Position numbers and translations under genes: made by a program. Under the pieces are notes generated by a model. That model did not search any database, had not been told where the DNA came from, and was given only the letters and a program-made list of their open reading frames with translations. Source: Gaiellasilicea sp963802765 (GTDB lineage: Bacteria; Actinomycetota; Thermoleophilia; Gaiellales; Gaiellaceae). From it: 64,000 nucleotides of DNA. This document shows positions 33,032-42,220 of this stretch, piece by piece. The stretch lies in assembly GCA_963802765.1 (NCBI GenBank), contig CAWDJZ010000008.1:62001-126000 (forward strand), written 5' to 3'. Position 1 is the stretch's first letter. Every line of letters starts with the position of its first letter.

Positions 33032-33697
33032 ATCCAGGTCTGGCGCGCGACGGCGAGCGCCTCCCCGTCCGCGGAGAGCAGAGCCGTGCCCGCATGCAGC
33101 TTGCGCCCCTCCTCGCCGAGCGGCCACGAGACGACGACGCAGCGCTCCCCCTCGGCCGGCAGCCCCCGGATCTCGGCCGTCATCCTCCCGAGCACGACCT
33201 CGCCCCGGCCCGGCCCACCGACCGCGTATGCGCCGGCGCAGTCGATCGCCGCCCAGAGAACCTCAGGGGAGACGTCGGTGGCCGTCCAGGGCGCAGCATG
33301 GATCTCCTCGCGCCCGGCGACCGGGCCGACGTGGATGCAGAGCCCGTCCTCGGGCCGGACGCCGCAGGAGAAGCATTCGGCGAAGTTCTCGGCCTGGAAG
33401 CGGACGTGGCGCGTGGCCGCGTCCTCGGCCTTGAGCCGGCGTCACCTGCGGCGGCTCGACTCCCGGTGATCCGGGCCGCGCCTCCGCGACGAGCGCGTCT
33501 CCGTCGAGCAGGAGCACACGGCCGTCCTCCTCGCCCACGGCGAGCGGCCGCTCGAGCGGCGGCGGCAGGCGCAGCGTCACCTCCGCCGGGCCGCCGACGA
33601 AGGCAGCCAGCCGTCCCGCCGCGTAGCCGCCGTTCGCGGACCGCAGCGGGCCTCGGTAGCGGCGTTCGATCTGGATGTTTTCGCCTCTGAGTCGCAA
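33013..33697 (-). CDS. Hotdog-fold thioesterase (PaaI-like), frameshifted
   Basis: The two halves lie in different frames: IERRYRGPLRSANGGYAAGRL with VTLRLPPPLERPL (upstream part), then RHVRFQAENFAECFSCG, HAAPWTATDVSPEVLWAAIDCAGAYAVGG and SWPLGEEGRKLHAGTALLSADGEALAVARQTW. The latter resembles a hotdog thioesterase core that hydrolyses acyl-CoA thioesters. The break is near 33440 and total length is a multiple of three plus one, so one extra base. No ATG or GTG fits the beginning; TTG 33697 is the best candidate. The 3' end overlaps the LanC-like gene by 19 bp, convergent. The start faces nadE 20 bp away. Confidence 0.65.
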
Positions 33698-33716
33698 ACC
33701 GGTACGATCGGTGTCG

Positions 33717-35423
33717 ATGCGGCTCGCCCTCGCCCAGATCAACGCGGTCGTCGGTGACCTGGACGGCAACCGCGAGCGCATTCTCGCTGCTGTCGCGGAC
33801 GCGCGCTCGGCGGGAGCGGACCTCGTCCTGCTTCCCGAGCTCGTCGTCACCGGGTACCCGCCGGAGGATCTGTTGCTCCGGCCCGCGTTCGTGCGTGCCG
33901 CCGAGCAGTCGCTGCACGAGATCGCAGCCGCGTGCACGGACGTCACGGCGCTGATCGGCACGCCGTGGTTCGACCGCGATCTCTACAACGCGTGCGCGGT
34001 CTGCGCGGACGGCGAGGTGAAGGCGGTCTACCGCAAGCGCTACCTGCCGAACTACGGCGTCTTCGACGAGGATCGCTACTTCGCGCCCGGCCGCGAGCTG
34101 CTCATGCTCCGATGCGGCCGGACGCTGCTCGGCCCGACGATCTGCGAGGACGTGTGGCAGCCCGGCCCGCCGGCGACCGACCTCTCGCTCGCGGGCGCCG
34201 AGCTGCTGCTGAACCTCTCCGCCTCCCCCTACCACGTCGGCAAGGCCGAGGACCGCGAGGAGATGCTCGTCACCCGGGCGCGCGACAACTCGGCGTACCT
34301 CGCGTTCTGCAACCTCGTCGGCGGCCAGGACGAGCTCCTCTTCGACGGCCATTCCGTCGTGCTCGACGACGAGGGCGAGGTGCTCGCCCGCGCGCCCGGC
34401 TTCGAGGAGGCTCTGCTGGTGGTCGACCTCGACCCGACCGAGGCGATCGGCCGCCGCCTGCGCGACGTCCGCCGGCGTGCGCTGGCGCGGGAACGGGAGG
34501 ACGAGCAGGAGCCGGCGGTGGTCGAGCTGGGAGATTGTGTTTCTGAAAGACAAGGCTCCTCGCGGACCGCCGAGGTCGTCCCGTTCGAGCCGGAGCTGGA
34601 GCAGATGAGGCGCGCGCTCGTACTCGGCCTGCGGGACTACGTCGGCAAGAACGGCTTCGGTGACGTCGTGCTCGGCCTCTCAGGCGGGATCGACTCGGCG
34701 CTCGTCGCCGCGCTCGCCACCGACGCGCTCGGCCCCGAGCGGGTGCACTGCGTCTCGATGCCGTCGCGGTACTCCTCCGAGGGCACGCAGACCGATGCAC
34801 GCCGGGTCGCTGAGAGCCTCGGCTGCGACTTCCGCGAGATCCCGATCGAGCAGATGGTCAATGCCTTCCACGTGGCGGAGGTGGGCACCAACGGTCTCGC
34901 TGCCGAAAACCTGCAGGCGCGCGTGCGAGGGATGACGTTGATGTCGCTCTCGAACGAGCACGGCTGGCTCGTGCTCGCAACCGGAAACAAGTCGGAGCTC
35001 TCCGTCGGCTATTCGACCCTCTACGGCGACCTCGCCGGAGGCTTCGCACTGATCAAGGACGTGTACAAGACCGACGTCTTCCGGCTCGCGCGGCACCTGA
35101 ACGAGCGCGCCGGACGCGAGCTGATCCCGGTCTCGATCATCGAGCGGCCTCCCTCCGCTGAGCTGCGAGCGGATCAGCGCGACCAGGACTCGCTGCCGCC
35201 GTACGAGCAGCTCGATGCGGTCCTCGAGTCCTACGTCGAGCTCGACCGTTCCCGCGAGGAGCTGCTCGCGGAGGGGCACGACCCGGAGGTCGTCGAGCGG
35301 GCGCTCGCCCTGATCGATCGCGCCGAGTACAAGCGCCGGCAGGCGCCGCCGGGCGTGAAGCTGCGGCCGAAGGCGTTCGGCCGGGATCGGCGCACCCCGA
35401 TCACCAACCGCTGGCGGGGTTGA
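33717..35423 (+). CDS. nadE: Glutamine-dependent NAD+ synthetase
   Basis: A 568-residue two-domain enzyme. The N-terminal nitrilase-type glutaminase domain shows the catalytic Glu in LLPELVVTGYPPED, Lys in YRKRYLPNYGVFDE and Cys in GPTICEDVWQPG. The C-terminal synthetase has the P-loop LGLSGGIDSALVAALATDAL, then SRYSSEGTQTDARRVAE and TGNKSELSVGYSTLYGDLAGG. It amidates nicotinic acid adenine dinucleotide to NAD+ using ammonia channelled from glutamine. ATG 33717 is taken because the glutaminase fold begins at once (MRLALAQINAVVGDL). Confidence 0.95.
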   Translation: MRLALAQINAVVGDLDGNRERILAAVADARSAGADLVLLPELVVTGYPPEDLLLRPAFVRAAEQSLHEIAAACTDVTALIGTPWFDRDLYNACAVCADGEVKAVYRKRYLPNYGVFDEDRYFAPGRELLMLRCGRTLLGPTICEDVWQPGPPATDLSLAGAELLLNLSASPYHVGKAEDREEMLVTRARDNSAYLAFCNLVGGQDELLFDGHSVVLDDEGEVLARAPGFEEALLVVDLDPTEAIGRRLRDVRRRALAREREDEQEPAVVELGDCVSERQGSSRTAEVVPFEPELEQMRRALVLGLRDYVGKNGFGDVVLGLSGGIDSALVAALATDALGPERVHCVSMPSRYSSEGTQTDARRVAESLGCDFREIPIEQMVNAFHVAEVGTNGLAAENLQARVRGMTLMSLSNEHGWLVLATGNKSELSVGYSTLYGDLAGGFALIKDVYKTDVFRLARHLNERAGRELIPVSIIERPPSAELRADQRDQDSLPPYEQLDAVLESYVELDRSREELLAEGHDPEVVERALALIDRAEYKRRQAPPGVKLRPKAFGRDRRTPITNRWRG

Positions 35424-35453
35424 CATTCACTCTCGGTAAGTACATACTTACCG
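35420..35453 (+). promoter_or_regulatory. Promoter with overlapping 20-bp operator for arsR-type gene
   Basis: TTGACA (35420-35425), 17-bp spacer, CATACT (35443-35448). The perfect palindrome CGGTAAGTACATACTTACCG spans 35434-35453 and covers the -10 box. Transcription would start at about 35455, two bases before the GTG, so the mRNA is probably leaderless and the gene autoregulated. Confidence 0.75.
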
Positions 35454-35456
35454 TAA

Positions 35457-35765
35457 GTGGCGACTAACGGAACAGCACTCGACGCGCTGGGCGATCCCAC
35501 CCGGCGCCGCATCTTCGAGTCGCTGAAGGCCGGGCCGCGCTCGGTCGGCGAGCTCGCCGACGGCTTGCCGGTGAGCCGGCCGGCCGTCTCACAGCACCTG
35601 CGCGTGCTCGAGCAGGCGGGCCTCGTCACCCACACCGCGAACGGGACGCGGAACGTCTACCGCGTCGAGCCGGGCGGCGTGGCCCAGCTTCGCGCGTACT
35701 TCGACCAGTTCTGGGGCGACGCGCTCGAGCGCTTCGCCGAGGAGACACGAAAGGAGACAGGATGA
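35457..35765 (+). CDS. ArsR family winged-helix repressor
   Basis: A 102-residue ArsR-type regulator: ALGDPTRRRIFESLKAGPRSVGELADGLPVSRPAVSQHLRVLEQAGLV is the standard winged helix. The metal-binding Cys motif of arsenic/zinc sensors is absent, as in the group paired with SRPBCC (AHSA1) proteins. The start is GTG 35457 with no ribosome site because the promoter ends just upstream. Its stop overlaps the next gene by 4 nt. It should repress its own promoter through the palindrome; the effector is unknown. Confidence 0.9.
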   Translation: MATNGTALDALGDPTRRRIFESLKAGPRSVGELADGLPVSRPAVSQHLRVLEQAGLVTHTANGTRNVYRVEPGGVAQLRAYFDQFWGDALERFAEETRKETG

Positions 35766-36199
35766 GCGTCGTGACGACCGATGCGATCCGCAAGACCGTG
35801 CTCGTCGACTTCGCCCCGGCGGAGGCGTTCGAGCTCTTCACGACCAGGGCGTCGTCGTGGTGGCCGGCGAAGACGCACTCGTACGGCGGCGACAAGGTGA
35901 AGGAGGTCGTCTTCGAGCCGCGTGTCGGCGGGTCGGTGTACGAGGTGACGGACGAGGGCACCGCTCCGTGGGCGCGCATCACGGCGTGGGAGCCGCCGGA
36001 CCGGTTCGTCATGGACTGGCTGATCGGCAACTGCGTCGGAACCGAGGTCGAGGTGCGGTTCTCACCCGAGGGGCCGGGTGCGCGCGTCGAGCTCGAGCAC
36101 CGCGGCTGGGATCGACTCGAGGATCCGAGCGGCCACGACAACTACGCGGCGGGCTGGGAGGCCGTGCTCGCACCGTTCGTCGAGGCGGCGTCGAGCTAG
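35762..36199 (+). CDS. SRPBCC (AHSA1-like) domain protein
   Basis: A 145-residue START/Bet v1-like protein of the AHSA1 branch: KTVLVDFAPAEAFELFTTRASSWWP, GGSVYEVTDEGTAPWARITAWEPPDRFVMDW and the C-terminal AAGWEAVLAPFVEAA. Such proteins bind hydrophobic ligands in a deep cavity. It overlaps the ArsR stop (ATGA), a common pairing in actinobacteria. It could bind the molecule the regulator responds to; that is inference. Convergent ends overlap the Nudix gene by 4 bp. Confidence 0.88.
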   Translation: MSVVTTDAIRKTVLVDFAPAEAFELFTTRASSWWPAKTHSYGGDKVKEVVFEPRVGGSVYEVTDEGTAPWARITAWEPPDRFVMDWLIGNCVGTEVEVRFSPEGPGARVELEHRGWDRLEDPSGHDNYAAGWEAVLAPFVEAASS

Positions 36200-36666
36200 A
36201 CGCCCACGTCTACAGGCTCCCCGGGCGGCCCGTCCCGCAGCAGGGCGGCGACGAGCTCGGGGAGCCGGCGCGGCGCGAAGCGCTCCTCGCTCGCCGCCAG
36301 TTCCTCCTGCGTCCACCAGCGCATGTCGGTGACGAACTCGGCGGCGAGCTCCTCGGGCGTGAAACGGGGCGCCGGCTCGAAGGCGGGCGTCCGCACGAGC
36401 ACGTAGCGCTCGACCTGCCCGTCCCAGCTGCCGTCGACGAACGGGATGACGTGCTCGCGCGTCCAGATCCACGGGCCGAGCTCCACGTCTTCGAGCCCGG
36501 TCTCCTCGGTCAGCTCGCGGACGATCGCCTCCGCGTGCGTCTCGCCCTCGTCGAGCCCGCCGCCCGGCGCAGCCCAGAGGCCGGCGTTCGGGAATTCGAA
36601 CCGGACGAGGAGGACCCGGCCCGCGGGATCGAGCACGACCGCGCGGGCAGCTTGCCGCAGCCTCAC
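36196..36666 (-). CDS. Nudix hydrolase
   Basis: A 156-residue Nudix protein. The Nudix box is GGGLDEGETHAEAIVRELTEETGLE, matching Gx5Ex7REUxEExGU. It hydrolyses a nucleoside diphosphate linked to another group, with Mg2+. GTG 36666 is chosen because it forms a GTGA overlap with the stop of the upstream Mug gene and the fold starts at once (RQAARAVVLDPAGRVLLVRFEF). Together with Mug it may serve nucleotide-pool and base repair; substrate unknown. Confidence 0.9.
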   Translation of the reverse strand: MRLRQAARAVVLDPAGRVLLVRFEFPNAGLWAAPGGGLDEGETHAEAIVRELTEETGLEDVELGPWIWTREHVIPFVDGSWDGQVERYVLVRTPAFEPAPRFTPEELAAEFVTDMRWWTQEELAASEERFAPRRLPELVAALLRDGPPGEPVDVGV

Positions 36667-37199
36667 GCCACGAGCTCTCGAAACGCCCGGAACCAGCGCA
36701 GCCGCTCCGTCCACGGGACGGCCGCATTCGCCGGCGACGAGGACGGCAGTACGAAGAGCGCCGTCTCGCCGAGACACCGGCCTTGCAGCCCGAGCTCCGG
36801 CCGCACGCCGAACGCGCCGCGATACGCCTCCTTGCCGACGAAGCCGATCGCGCGCGGGCGCAGCTCGACGGCGATCCGCTCCAGCCGTTCGGCCGAGCCG
36901 GCGAAGTCCGCGCGACGCAGGTCACTCGAGCCTCGGGTCGTCCTGTAGGCGGCGTTCGTGATTCCAATCCCAAGCTTCAGGAGCTCGAACTGCTCGCTCG
37001 GATCGTAGAGACGGGGCGTGAAGCCGGCGGCGTGCAGCAGCCGCCAGAAGTCGTTGCGCGGATTCGCGAAATGGGCGTTCGCGGCCGCCGAGACGCGGCC
37101 GGGATTGATCCCGCAGAAGAGCGCGGTCAGCCCCGGCGCGAGGACGTCCGGGACGTCGGACTCTTCTAGGGCGTTCCAGGCGGGTCGCTCGCGTCGCAC
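36663..37199 (-). CDS. mug: Mismatch-specific uracil/thymine-DNA glycosylase (Mug family)
   Basis: A 178-residue Mug/TDG protein. LAPGLTALFCGINPGRVSAA carries the GINPG active-site motif with Asn as catalytic residue, and VLPSSSPANAAV the second uracil-glycosylase motif. It excises U or T from G mismatches or ethenocytosine. The GTG at 37199 precedes 22 residues before the fold. Those codons form the left arm of palindrome copy 3, so the true start may be later, though no in-frame ATG/GTG is nearby. GTGA overlap with the Nudix gene. Confidence 0.88.
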   Translation of the reverse strand: MRRERPAWNALEESDVPDVLAPGLTALFCGINPGRVSAAANAHFANPRNDFWRLLHAAGFTPRLYDPSEQFELLKLGIGITNAAYRTTRGSSDLRRADFAGSAERLERIAVELRPRAIGFVGKEAYRGAFGVRPELGLQGRCLGETALFVLPSSSPANAAVPWTERLRWFRAFRELVA

Positions 37200-37308
37200 G
37201 GCCGGAGGGGACAGTATGGAAATACGGCCCCGAAGAGCCGGGTGGCGCGAGCGACCCGAGGCGGGCGGAGCCGGGCTCCGCCCGGCGGGAGCCCGCCGGC
37301 CTGGGGCG
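37181..37308 (+). repeat. Palindromic element, copy 3 (full)
   Basis: Outer 13-bp stem CGGGTCGCTCGCG (37181-37193) / CGCGAGCGACCCG (37246-37258); inner hairpin GTAT-GGAA-ATAC (37214-37225); second hairpin GGCGGGC-GGA-GCCGGGC-TCC-GCCCGGC-GGGA-GCCCGCC (37260-37297); tail GGCCTGGGGCG. The order and loops equal those of copy 2 while paired bases differ together. Its left arm lies in the first codons of the Mug gene. Confidence 0.75.
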
Positions 37309-37310
37309 CC

Positions 37311-37499
37311 CTAAGCGGCTTCGGGCGTCTCTCGGGAGTCGAGCTTGTCTTCGAACAAGGCGCGGATGACCTCGCCGGAGGCGAGAGCCGGGTACCTGGG
37401 GTGCCGCGCGACGACGACCACCTTCACTGCGTCGTCTCCCCGCCACCCGTAGCACCGGGCATAGCACTCCGCCTCGCTCAGCGTCCGAAGCCGTTGCAT
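37311..37499 (-). CDS. Small hypothetical protein
   Basis: About 62 residues from ATG 37499: LRTLSEAECYARCYGWRGDD, then VKVVVVARHPRYPALASGEVIRALFEDKLD. It is compact, with a beta strand and two helices and a C-x3-C in the first helix. A longer start (ATG 37544) adds 15 residues of poor quality. I think I have seen similar short ECYARCYG proteins in actinobacteria but know no function. The 3' end abuts palindrome copy 3. Confidence 0.5.
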   Translation of the reverse strand: MQRLRTLSEAECYARCYGWRGDDAVKVVVVARHPRYPALASGEVIRALFEDKLDSRETPEAA

Positions 37500-37600
37500 G
37501 GCCGCACCGTAGGTGGCAGGTCGGACAGCACCGCTCTTTGACATGCGATCGGGCGACTGCCACTGTCCAGGCCCTGCCGAACTGCAGACGTCGAGGAGAC

Positions 37601-38284
37601 ATGGTGACGAGAGCTGATGACCCTGTCACGCCGAACGAGGAGGTCTCGCCATCGATTCGAGCGCAGCTGCTCGCGACGGAACACTGGAGCTTGCTCGCGT
37701 CACGGAGCACCACCCAGAACGAGTTGCTCGTGCGGATCGCGATCTTCCTGACGCTCGTCTCGGCCAGCGTCGTGAGCCTCGCGCTGATTGGACAGGCAAC
37801 GGACTTCGACGGTCGCTTCGACGCGTTCACGATCGTCCTCTTCTCGATCTTGCTTGTCGTCGGCACGCTCACGCTGCTCCGTGTCCTCAACGGCAGCTCG
37901 GAGGACCACGCCTATGTGATCGGGATGAACAGGCTTCGGGCTGCCTACGCCGAGCTGGACCCTGGGATCGACCGCTACTTCATCACGTCCAAGCACGATG
38001 ACGAACGAGGAATCGGGCAGACGTACGCGTTCTTCGGGGACATCTCAACGCTCGTACAGGTCCTTGCGAGCAGCACCATGTTCATCCTCGTCGTCGACCT
38101 CGTCGTCGCGGGTGTCCTCGCAGGGGTGGTGGCAAACGCAGCCGAGGGCTCGGGCGCGGTGATCGCGATAGCGGCGGCGGCTGCTGGCACCGGCTACCTC
38201 ATCGGGTGGATCTGGTACATCGGTCGTCGCATTCGGGCCCAGGAGCGTCGGTATCAGGCGCTGTTTCCGCACCCTGGGGAGTGA
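37601..38284 (+). CDS. Hypothetical membrane protein
   Basis: About 227 residues with four hydrophobic segments: IAIFLTLVSASVVSLALIG, FTIVLFSILLVVGTLTLLRVL, STMFILVVDLVVAGVLAGVV and VIAIAAAAAGTGYLIGWIWY. A cytoplasmic or external loop of about 65 residues lies between the second and third. ATG 37601 has GAGGAGA directly upstream; an in-frame ATG at 37538 would add a cysteine-rich stretch unlike the rest. No family recognised. It stands alone on its strand and its codon use is slightly less GC-rich than its neighbours, so recent acquisition is possible. Confidence 0.65.
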   Translation: MVTRADDPVTPNEEVSPSIRAQLLATEHWSLLASRSTTQNELLVRIAIFLTLVSASVVSLALIGQATDFDGRFDAFTIVLFSILLVVGTLTLLRVLNGSSEDHAYVIGMNRLRAAYAELDPGIDRYFITSKHDDERGIGQTYAFFGDISTLVQVLASSTMFILVVDLVVAGVLAGVVANAAEGSGAVIAIAAAAAGTGYLIGWIWYIGRRIRAQERRYQALFPHPGE

Positions 38285-38309
38285 CCGCCTCGGAGCCGCG
38301 GGATGCCGA

Positions 38310-39329
38310 CTAGGAAGGCTCGACCGACTCGATGTACGGCGTGAGTCGGTTGAGGAGCGCGCGCGCGTCGAAGGCCTCCGCCGGTGCGAGCACGCCCAGG
38401 CGTCGCGCCTCGCCCGCCGTGAGGGCCTGCGCGCCCCGGACGAGAAGGAGCGCCGTCAGGCCGTAGACGTCGCGCCCGGTAAGCACGGCACGCCCGGTCC
38501 CGGCTGCGCCCACGGCCTCGGCGACGACCGCGAAGCGGTTCCGTTGCCGCGCCGCCTCGGATGGCCCGGCCGGCCCGACGCGGGCGGTGGCGCGGACGAA
38601 CGGCGCCGCCAGCTTCCCGAGTGAGCCGAACCTCGCGACGATGCCGGGCAGGCGCACGTACGAGCGCACGTTGCGGACGTCGGTGTGCCGCGGCACGGTC
38701 AGCGGCTCCGTCCCGCTCCACTCGACGACCGTCCGCTCGCCGAACGGGAACTTCAGCTTGCGCGTGGTAGCACCGAATCGGGAAGGCACGAGGCGGCCGT
38801 CCTTCCGGGCGACGAGCTGCTGCGTCATGACTCGGGCGATGGTCGCACGCGTGCCGCGACTCGTCCCGATCCCGCTCGTCGCGTACCCGACGACGACCTC
38901 GTCCAGCGGCCCCGCGACCTGCTCGGCGGCGAGCCGCGCAGCAAGGTCGCCCGGGACGTAGTCGAAGCCGAACGCCGGCAGCACGGCGGTCTCGGCGTCG
39001 ATCTCGTCGTGCACGAGCCGGACGAACGCCTGCTCGCCGGTCGAGTCGAGATAGTGCGCGCCGACCGCGACGGCGGCACGCACCGGGGCGAGCCCGACTT
39101 CGAGAAACGGCCCGGCCAGCGAGGCAACGACGTCTGCGCCTGCAAACGCCTCTCGCAGGGCCGGCTCGTCGCGCGCGTCGGCGACGCGCACCTCTTCGCC
39201 GGGCAAGGCGAGCTCCTCGAGCGCCTCGCGACGCCGGCCGACGAGCCGTACCTCGAGCCCGGCCCGGCGCGCCTCGGCGAGGACGAGCCTCCCGGTGAAG
39301 CCGGTAACACCGAGGAGCGCGAGAGCCAT
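38310..39329 (-). CDS. Saccharopine-dehydrogenase-like / trans-acting enoyl reductase family oxidoreductase
   Basis: A 339-residue NAD(P)-dependent protein. LALLGVTGFTGRLVLAEARRAGLEVRLVGRR is the Rossmann motif, ASLAGPFLEVGLAPVRAAVAVGAHYLDSTGEQAF the block typical of the saccharopine dehydrogenase-like group that includes trans-acting enoyl reductases, and FGFDYVPGDLAARLAAE follows. It may reduce a polyketide-like or lipid intermediate; no synthase is nearby. ATG 39329 begins the Rossmann strand directly. It is divergent from the OsmC gene by 23 bp. Confidence 0.8.
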   Translation of the reverse strand: MALALLGVTGFTGRLVLAEARRAGLEVRLVGRRREALEELALPGEEVRVADARDEPALREAFAGADVVASLAGPFLEVGLAPVRAAVAVGAHYLDSTGEQAFVRLVHDEIDAETAVLPAFGFDYVPGDLAARLAAEQVAGPLDEVVVGYATSGIGTSRGTRATIARVMTQQLVARKDGRLVPSRFGATTRKLKFPFGERTVVEWSGTEPLTVPRHTDVRNVRSYVRLPGIVARFGSLGKLAAPFVRATARVGPAGPSEAARQRNRFAVVAEAVGAAGTGRAVLTGRDVYGLTALLLVRGAQALTAGEARRLGVLAPAEAFDARALLNRLTPYIESVEPS

Positions 39330-39352
39330 GGCGCGAGTGTAGGTTGCGCCGC

Positions 39353-39766
39353 ATGAGCAGCGCCCGCGCGAAGGTGTTCGCCTACGCGGTCTCGCTCGAC
39401 CGCGACGGGACGGCCCGGAACATCGACGGCGGCGCGCCGCTCGCCGACGAGGAGGCCTGGTCACCGGAGGATCTCGTGCTCGTCGGGCTCGCACGCTGCA
39501 CGCTGACGAGCCTCCGCTACCACGCGGACCGCGCAGGGATCGAGGTCGCCGGCAGCGCGGACGCCAGCGGCGAGGTGACGCAGCGCGAAACGGACGGCCG
39601 TTATGCGTTCGTCCGGGTCAAGGTCGTGGCCGACGTCACTCTCGAACCGGCGCCGGAGAACGTGCGCGAGCTCCTCTCGAAGGCCGAGCGGGACTGCTTC
39701 GTCGGCGCGTCGCTGACCTCGAAGCCGCGCTATCGCTGGACCGTCAACGGGCAGGAGCTGGCGTGA
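39353..39766 (+). CDS. OsmC-family peroxidase-like protein
   Basis: A 137-residue OsmC/Ohr-superfamily protein. The two redox cysteines are visible in LVLVGLARCTLTSLRYHA and ERDCFVGASLTSK. The family reduces organic hydroperoxides with thiols in the cytoplasm. ATG 39353 (MSSARAKVFAYAVSL) is used; three extra codons upstream are possible. Its stop overlaps the next start by 4 nt (GTGA), so it is cotranscribed with the aminotransferase gene. Confidence 0.88.
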   Translation: MSSARAKVFAYAVSLDRDGTARNIDGGAPLADEEAWSPEDLVLVGLARCTLTSLRYHADRAGIEVAGSADASGEVTQRETDGRYAFVRVKVVADVTLEPAPENVRELLSKAERDCFVGASLTSKPRYRWTVNGQELA

Positions 39767-40930
39767 GCACGACGCTGCTGGACGTCGCCGCCGTCCGCGA
39801 GCGCTTCTCGGCGCTCGACCGGCCGCTTGCGTTCTTCGACGGGCCGGGCGGCACCCAGTGCCCCGACGAGGTGATCGACGCGATCACCGCCTACCTGCGC
39901 CAGGACAATGCGAACATCGGCGCGCCGTACGCGACGAGCGTGCACACCGTCGAGCTGATCGAGCGGGCGCGTGCGGCGGCGGCGCGCTTTCTCTCCTGCC
40001 ACGCCGACGAGGTCGCCTTCGGGCCGAGCATGACCTCGCTCAACTTCCTGCTCACGCGTTCCTTCGCGCGAACGCTGCGCGCCGGTGACGAGGTCGTCTG
40101 CACGCGGCTCGACCACGACGCCAACGTCGCACCCTGGCTCGCGCTCGACGGAGGATCTCGACGTCGTCGTCCGCTTCGCCGGCGTGCACGACGATCTCTC
40201 GCTCGACCTCGACGACCTCGAGGCGCAGCTCTCGGACCGCACGCGCGTCGTCGCGTTCCCGGTCGCGTCGAACGCGGTCGGGACGACGCCGGACGTGGCT
40301 CGGATCGTCGAGCTCGCCCACGGCGTGGGCGCGCTCGCGTGGGCCGACGCCGTTCACTTCGGGCCGCACGGCCCGATCGACGCGGCCGGCTGGGACGTCG
40401 ACGTCCTGCTCTGCTCGCCCTACAAGTTCTTCGGACCGCACCTCGGGCTCGCGTTCGGGAAGCGGGACCTCCTCGAGCGCCTGCGGCCGTACAAGGTGCG
40501 GCCGGCCGCGGACGAGCCCGTCGGCAAGCGCTTCGAGCACGGCACCCAGCAGCACGAGCTCCTCGCGGGCTTCGTTGCCGCCGTCGCCTACGTCGAGTCG
40601 CTCGGCTGGGAGGCGATCACGGCGCACGAGCGCGAGCTCGGCCGGCGCTTCCTCGACGGCATCCCGGACAGCGTCCAGCTCTACGGCCTCAGGACGATGG
40701 CGGGACGCGTGCCGACGTTCGCGTTCAACCTGCCCGGCCGCAGCTCGGAGGAGGTCGCAATCGAGCTCGCGGCCCGCGACGTCGCGGTCTGGCACGGCGA
40801 CTACTACGCCGTCGAGATCATGAAGGTCCTGGGGCTCGTAGGAACCGGCGCCGTTCGGGCCGGCTTCGTCCACTACAACACGGCGGCTGAGGTCGACCGG
40901 CTTCTGACCGCGCTCGACGAGCTGTGCTGA
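39763..40930 (+). CDS. Class V aminotransferase (cysteine desulfurase-like), frameshifted
   Basis: PLP enzyme of the NifS/class V group. FDGPGGTQCPDEVIDAITAYL opens the protein; ADAVHFGPHGPIDAAGWDVDVLLCSPYKFFGPHLG carries the cofactor Asp/His and the Schiff-base Lys (PYK). The first 130 codons lie in frame 1 and the rest in frame 2. The break at about 40150 reads GAC-GGA-GGA-T where GAC-GAG-GAT is expected, so one G is extra. The family includes desulfurases and selenocysteine lyases but also enzymes with no sulfur role; I cannot assign the substrate. GTG 39763 overlaps the OsmC stop. Confidence 0.82.
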
Positions 40931-42220
40931 CTGTCACTGACCTCCTCCAGGAGTTGATCCGGTTCGATACGACGAATCCGCCCGGAAACGAGCGCGCGTG
41001 CATCGAGTTCGTCCAGGCGCTGCTCGAGGAGGCGGGCTGCGAGACGCAGCTGTACGCGAAGGACCCCGCGCGACCGAACCTCGTCTCGCGACTCGCGGGC
41101 GGAGATGCGCCGCCGCTTCTCCTTCAGGGACACGTCGACGTCGTGACGACCGCGGGGCAGCCCTGGACGCGTCCGCCGTTCTCAGGGGAGCTCGTCGACG
41201 GCTACGTGTGGGGGCGGGGCGCTCTCGACATGAAGGGCGGCGTCGCGATGCTCGTGAGCGCGTTCCTGCGCGCGCAGCGAGAGGGCGTGGAGCTCCCGGG
41301 TGACCTCGTCCTGGTCGTGCTCGCCGACGAGGAGAACGGCGGCGGGCTCGGTGCGCGCTTCCTCGTCGAGGAGCATCCGGAGCTCTTCACGGGGATGCGC
41401 TATGCGCTCGGCGAGTTCGGCGGCTTCAGCTCGCCGATCGCCGGCCGCCGCTTCTACCTGATCCAGGTGGCGGAGAAGCAGATCTGCTGGCTCAAGGCGA
41501 CCGTGCGCGGCCCCGGGGGTCACGGCGCCTTCGCTCATCGCGGCGGCACGGTCGCGCGGCTCGGCCGCCTCCTACGCGACCTCGACCGGAAGCGCCTGCC
41601 CGTACACGTGACACCGGTCGTACGCGCGTTCGTCGAGCAGGTCGCGGCCGAGCTGCCACGCAAGGAAGCGACGGTGCTGCGCTCGCTCCTGAAGCCGCGA
41701 TTCACCGACGCCGCGCTGCGGCTGCTCGGGGATCGCGCCGTCACGCTCGAGCCGATGCTGCGGAACACCGTCAACGCGACGATCGTCCGCGCCGGCGAGA
41801 AGATCAACGTCGTCCCGAGCGAGATCGAGGTCGAGCTGGACGGCCGGGCGCTGCCGGGGTTCGGCCCCGAGGAGCTGATCGCAGAGATGCAGGCGATCGT
41901 CGGCGACGACGTCGAGCTCGAGCTCGTTCGCCACGACCCCGGGCCGCCGGAGCCGGACTTCGGGCTCTTCGAGACGCTCGCCGGGGTGATCCGCGAGCTC
42001 GACCCGGAAGGGATCCCGGTGCCGCTGCTTGCAGATCGGCGTCACCGACGGCCGCTTCTTCGCGCAGGCCGGGGTGCAGACCTACGGCTTCGTACCGCTG
42101 CGGCTACCCGAGGACTTCACCTTCACACAGTTCATCCACGCCGCCGACGAGCGTGTGCCGGTCGAGGCGCTCGAGTTCGGGGCCGAGGCCGTCTGGCGCG
42201 CTATCCAGAGGTTCCACTGA
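40924..42220 (+). CDS. M20 family metallopeptidase (ArgE/DapE/CPG2-like), frameshifted
   Basis: Two-zinc amidohydrolase. LLLQGHVDVV, GRGALDMKGG, LADEENGG and GEFGG carry the His, bridging Asp, catalytic Glu and further ligands. The dimerisation lid (GPGGHGAFAHRGGTVARL) follows, and the last His lies in FIHAADERVPVEALEFG. It removes N-terminal residues or acyl groups from small peptides or amino acids. The final 64 codons sit in another frame: CTG-CTT-GCA-GAT near 42030 should read CTG-CTG-CAG-ATC, one extra T. The GTG at 40924 overlaps the aminotransferase stop. The next gene begins in its last codon. Confidence 0.85.

Noticed and set aside
33180..34553. Minus-strand long frame over nadE
   Set aside because: Shadow of the nadE coding strand, with biased Arg/Val composition and no domains.
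39763..40930. Selenocysteine lyase or SufS linked to selD
   Set aside because: The family includes such enzymes, but no desulfurase Cys loop could be recognised and selD is 17 kb away.
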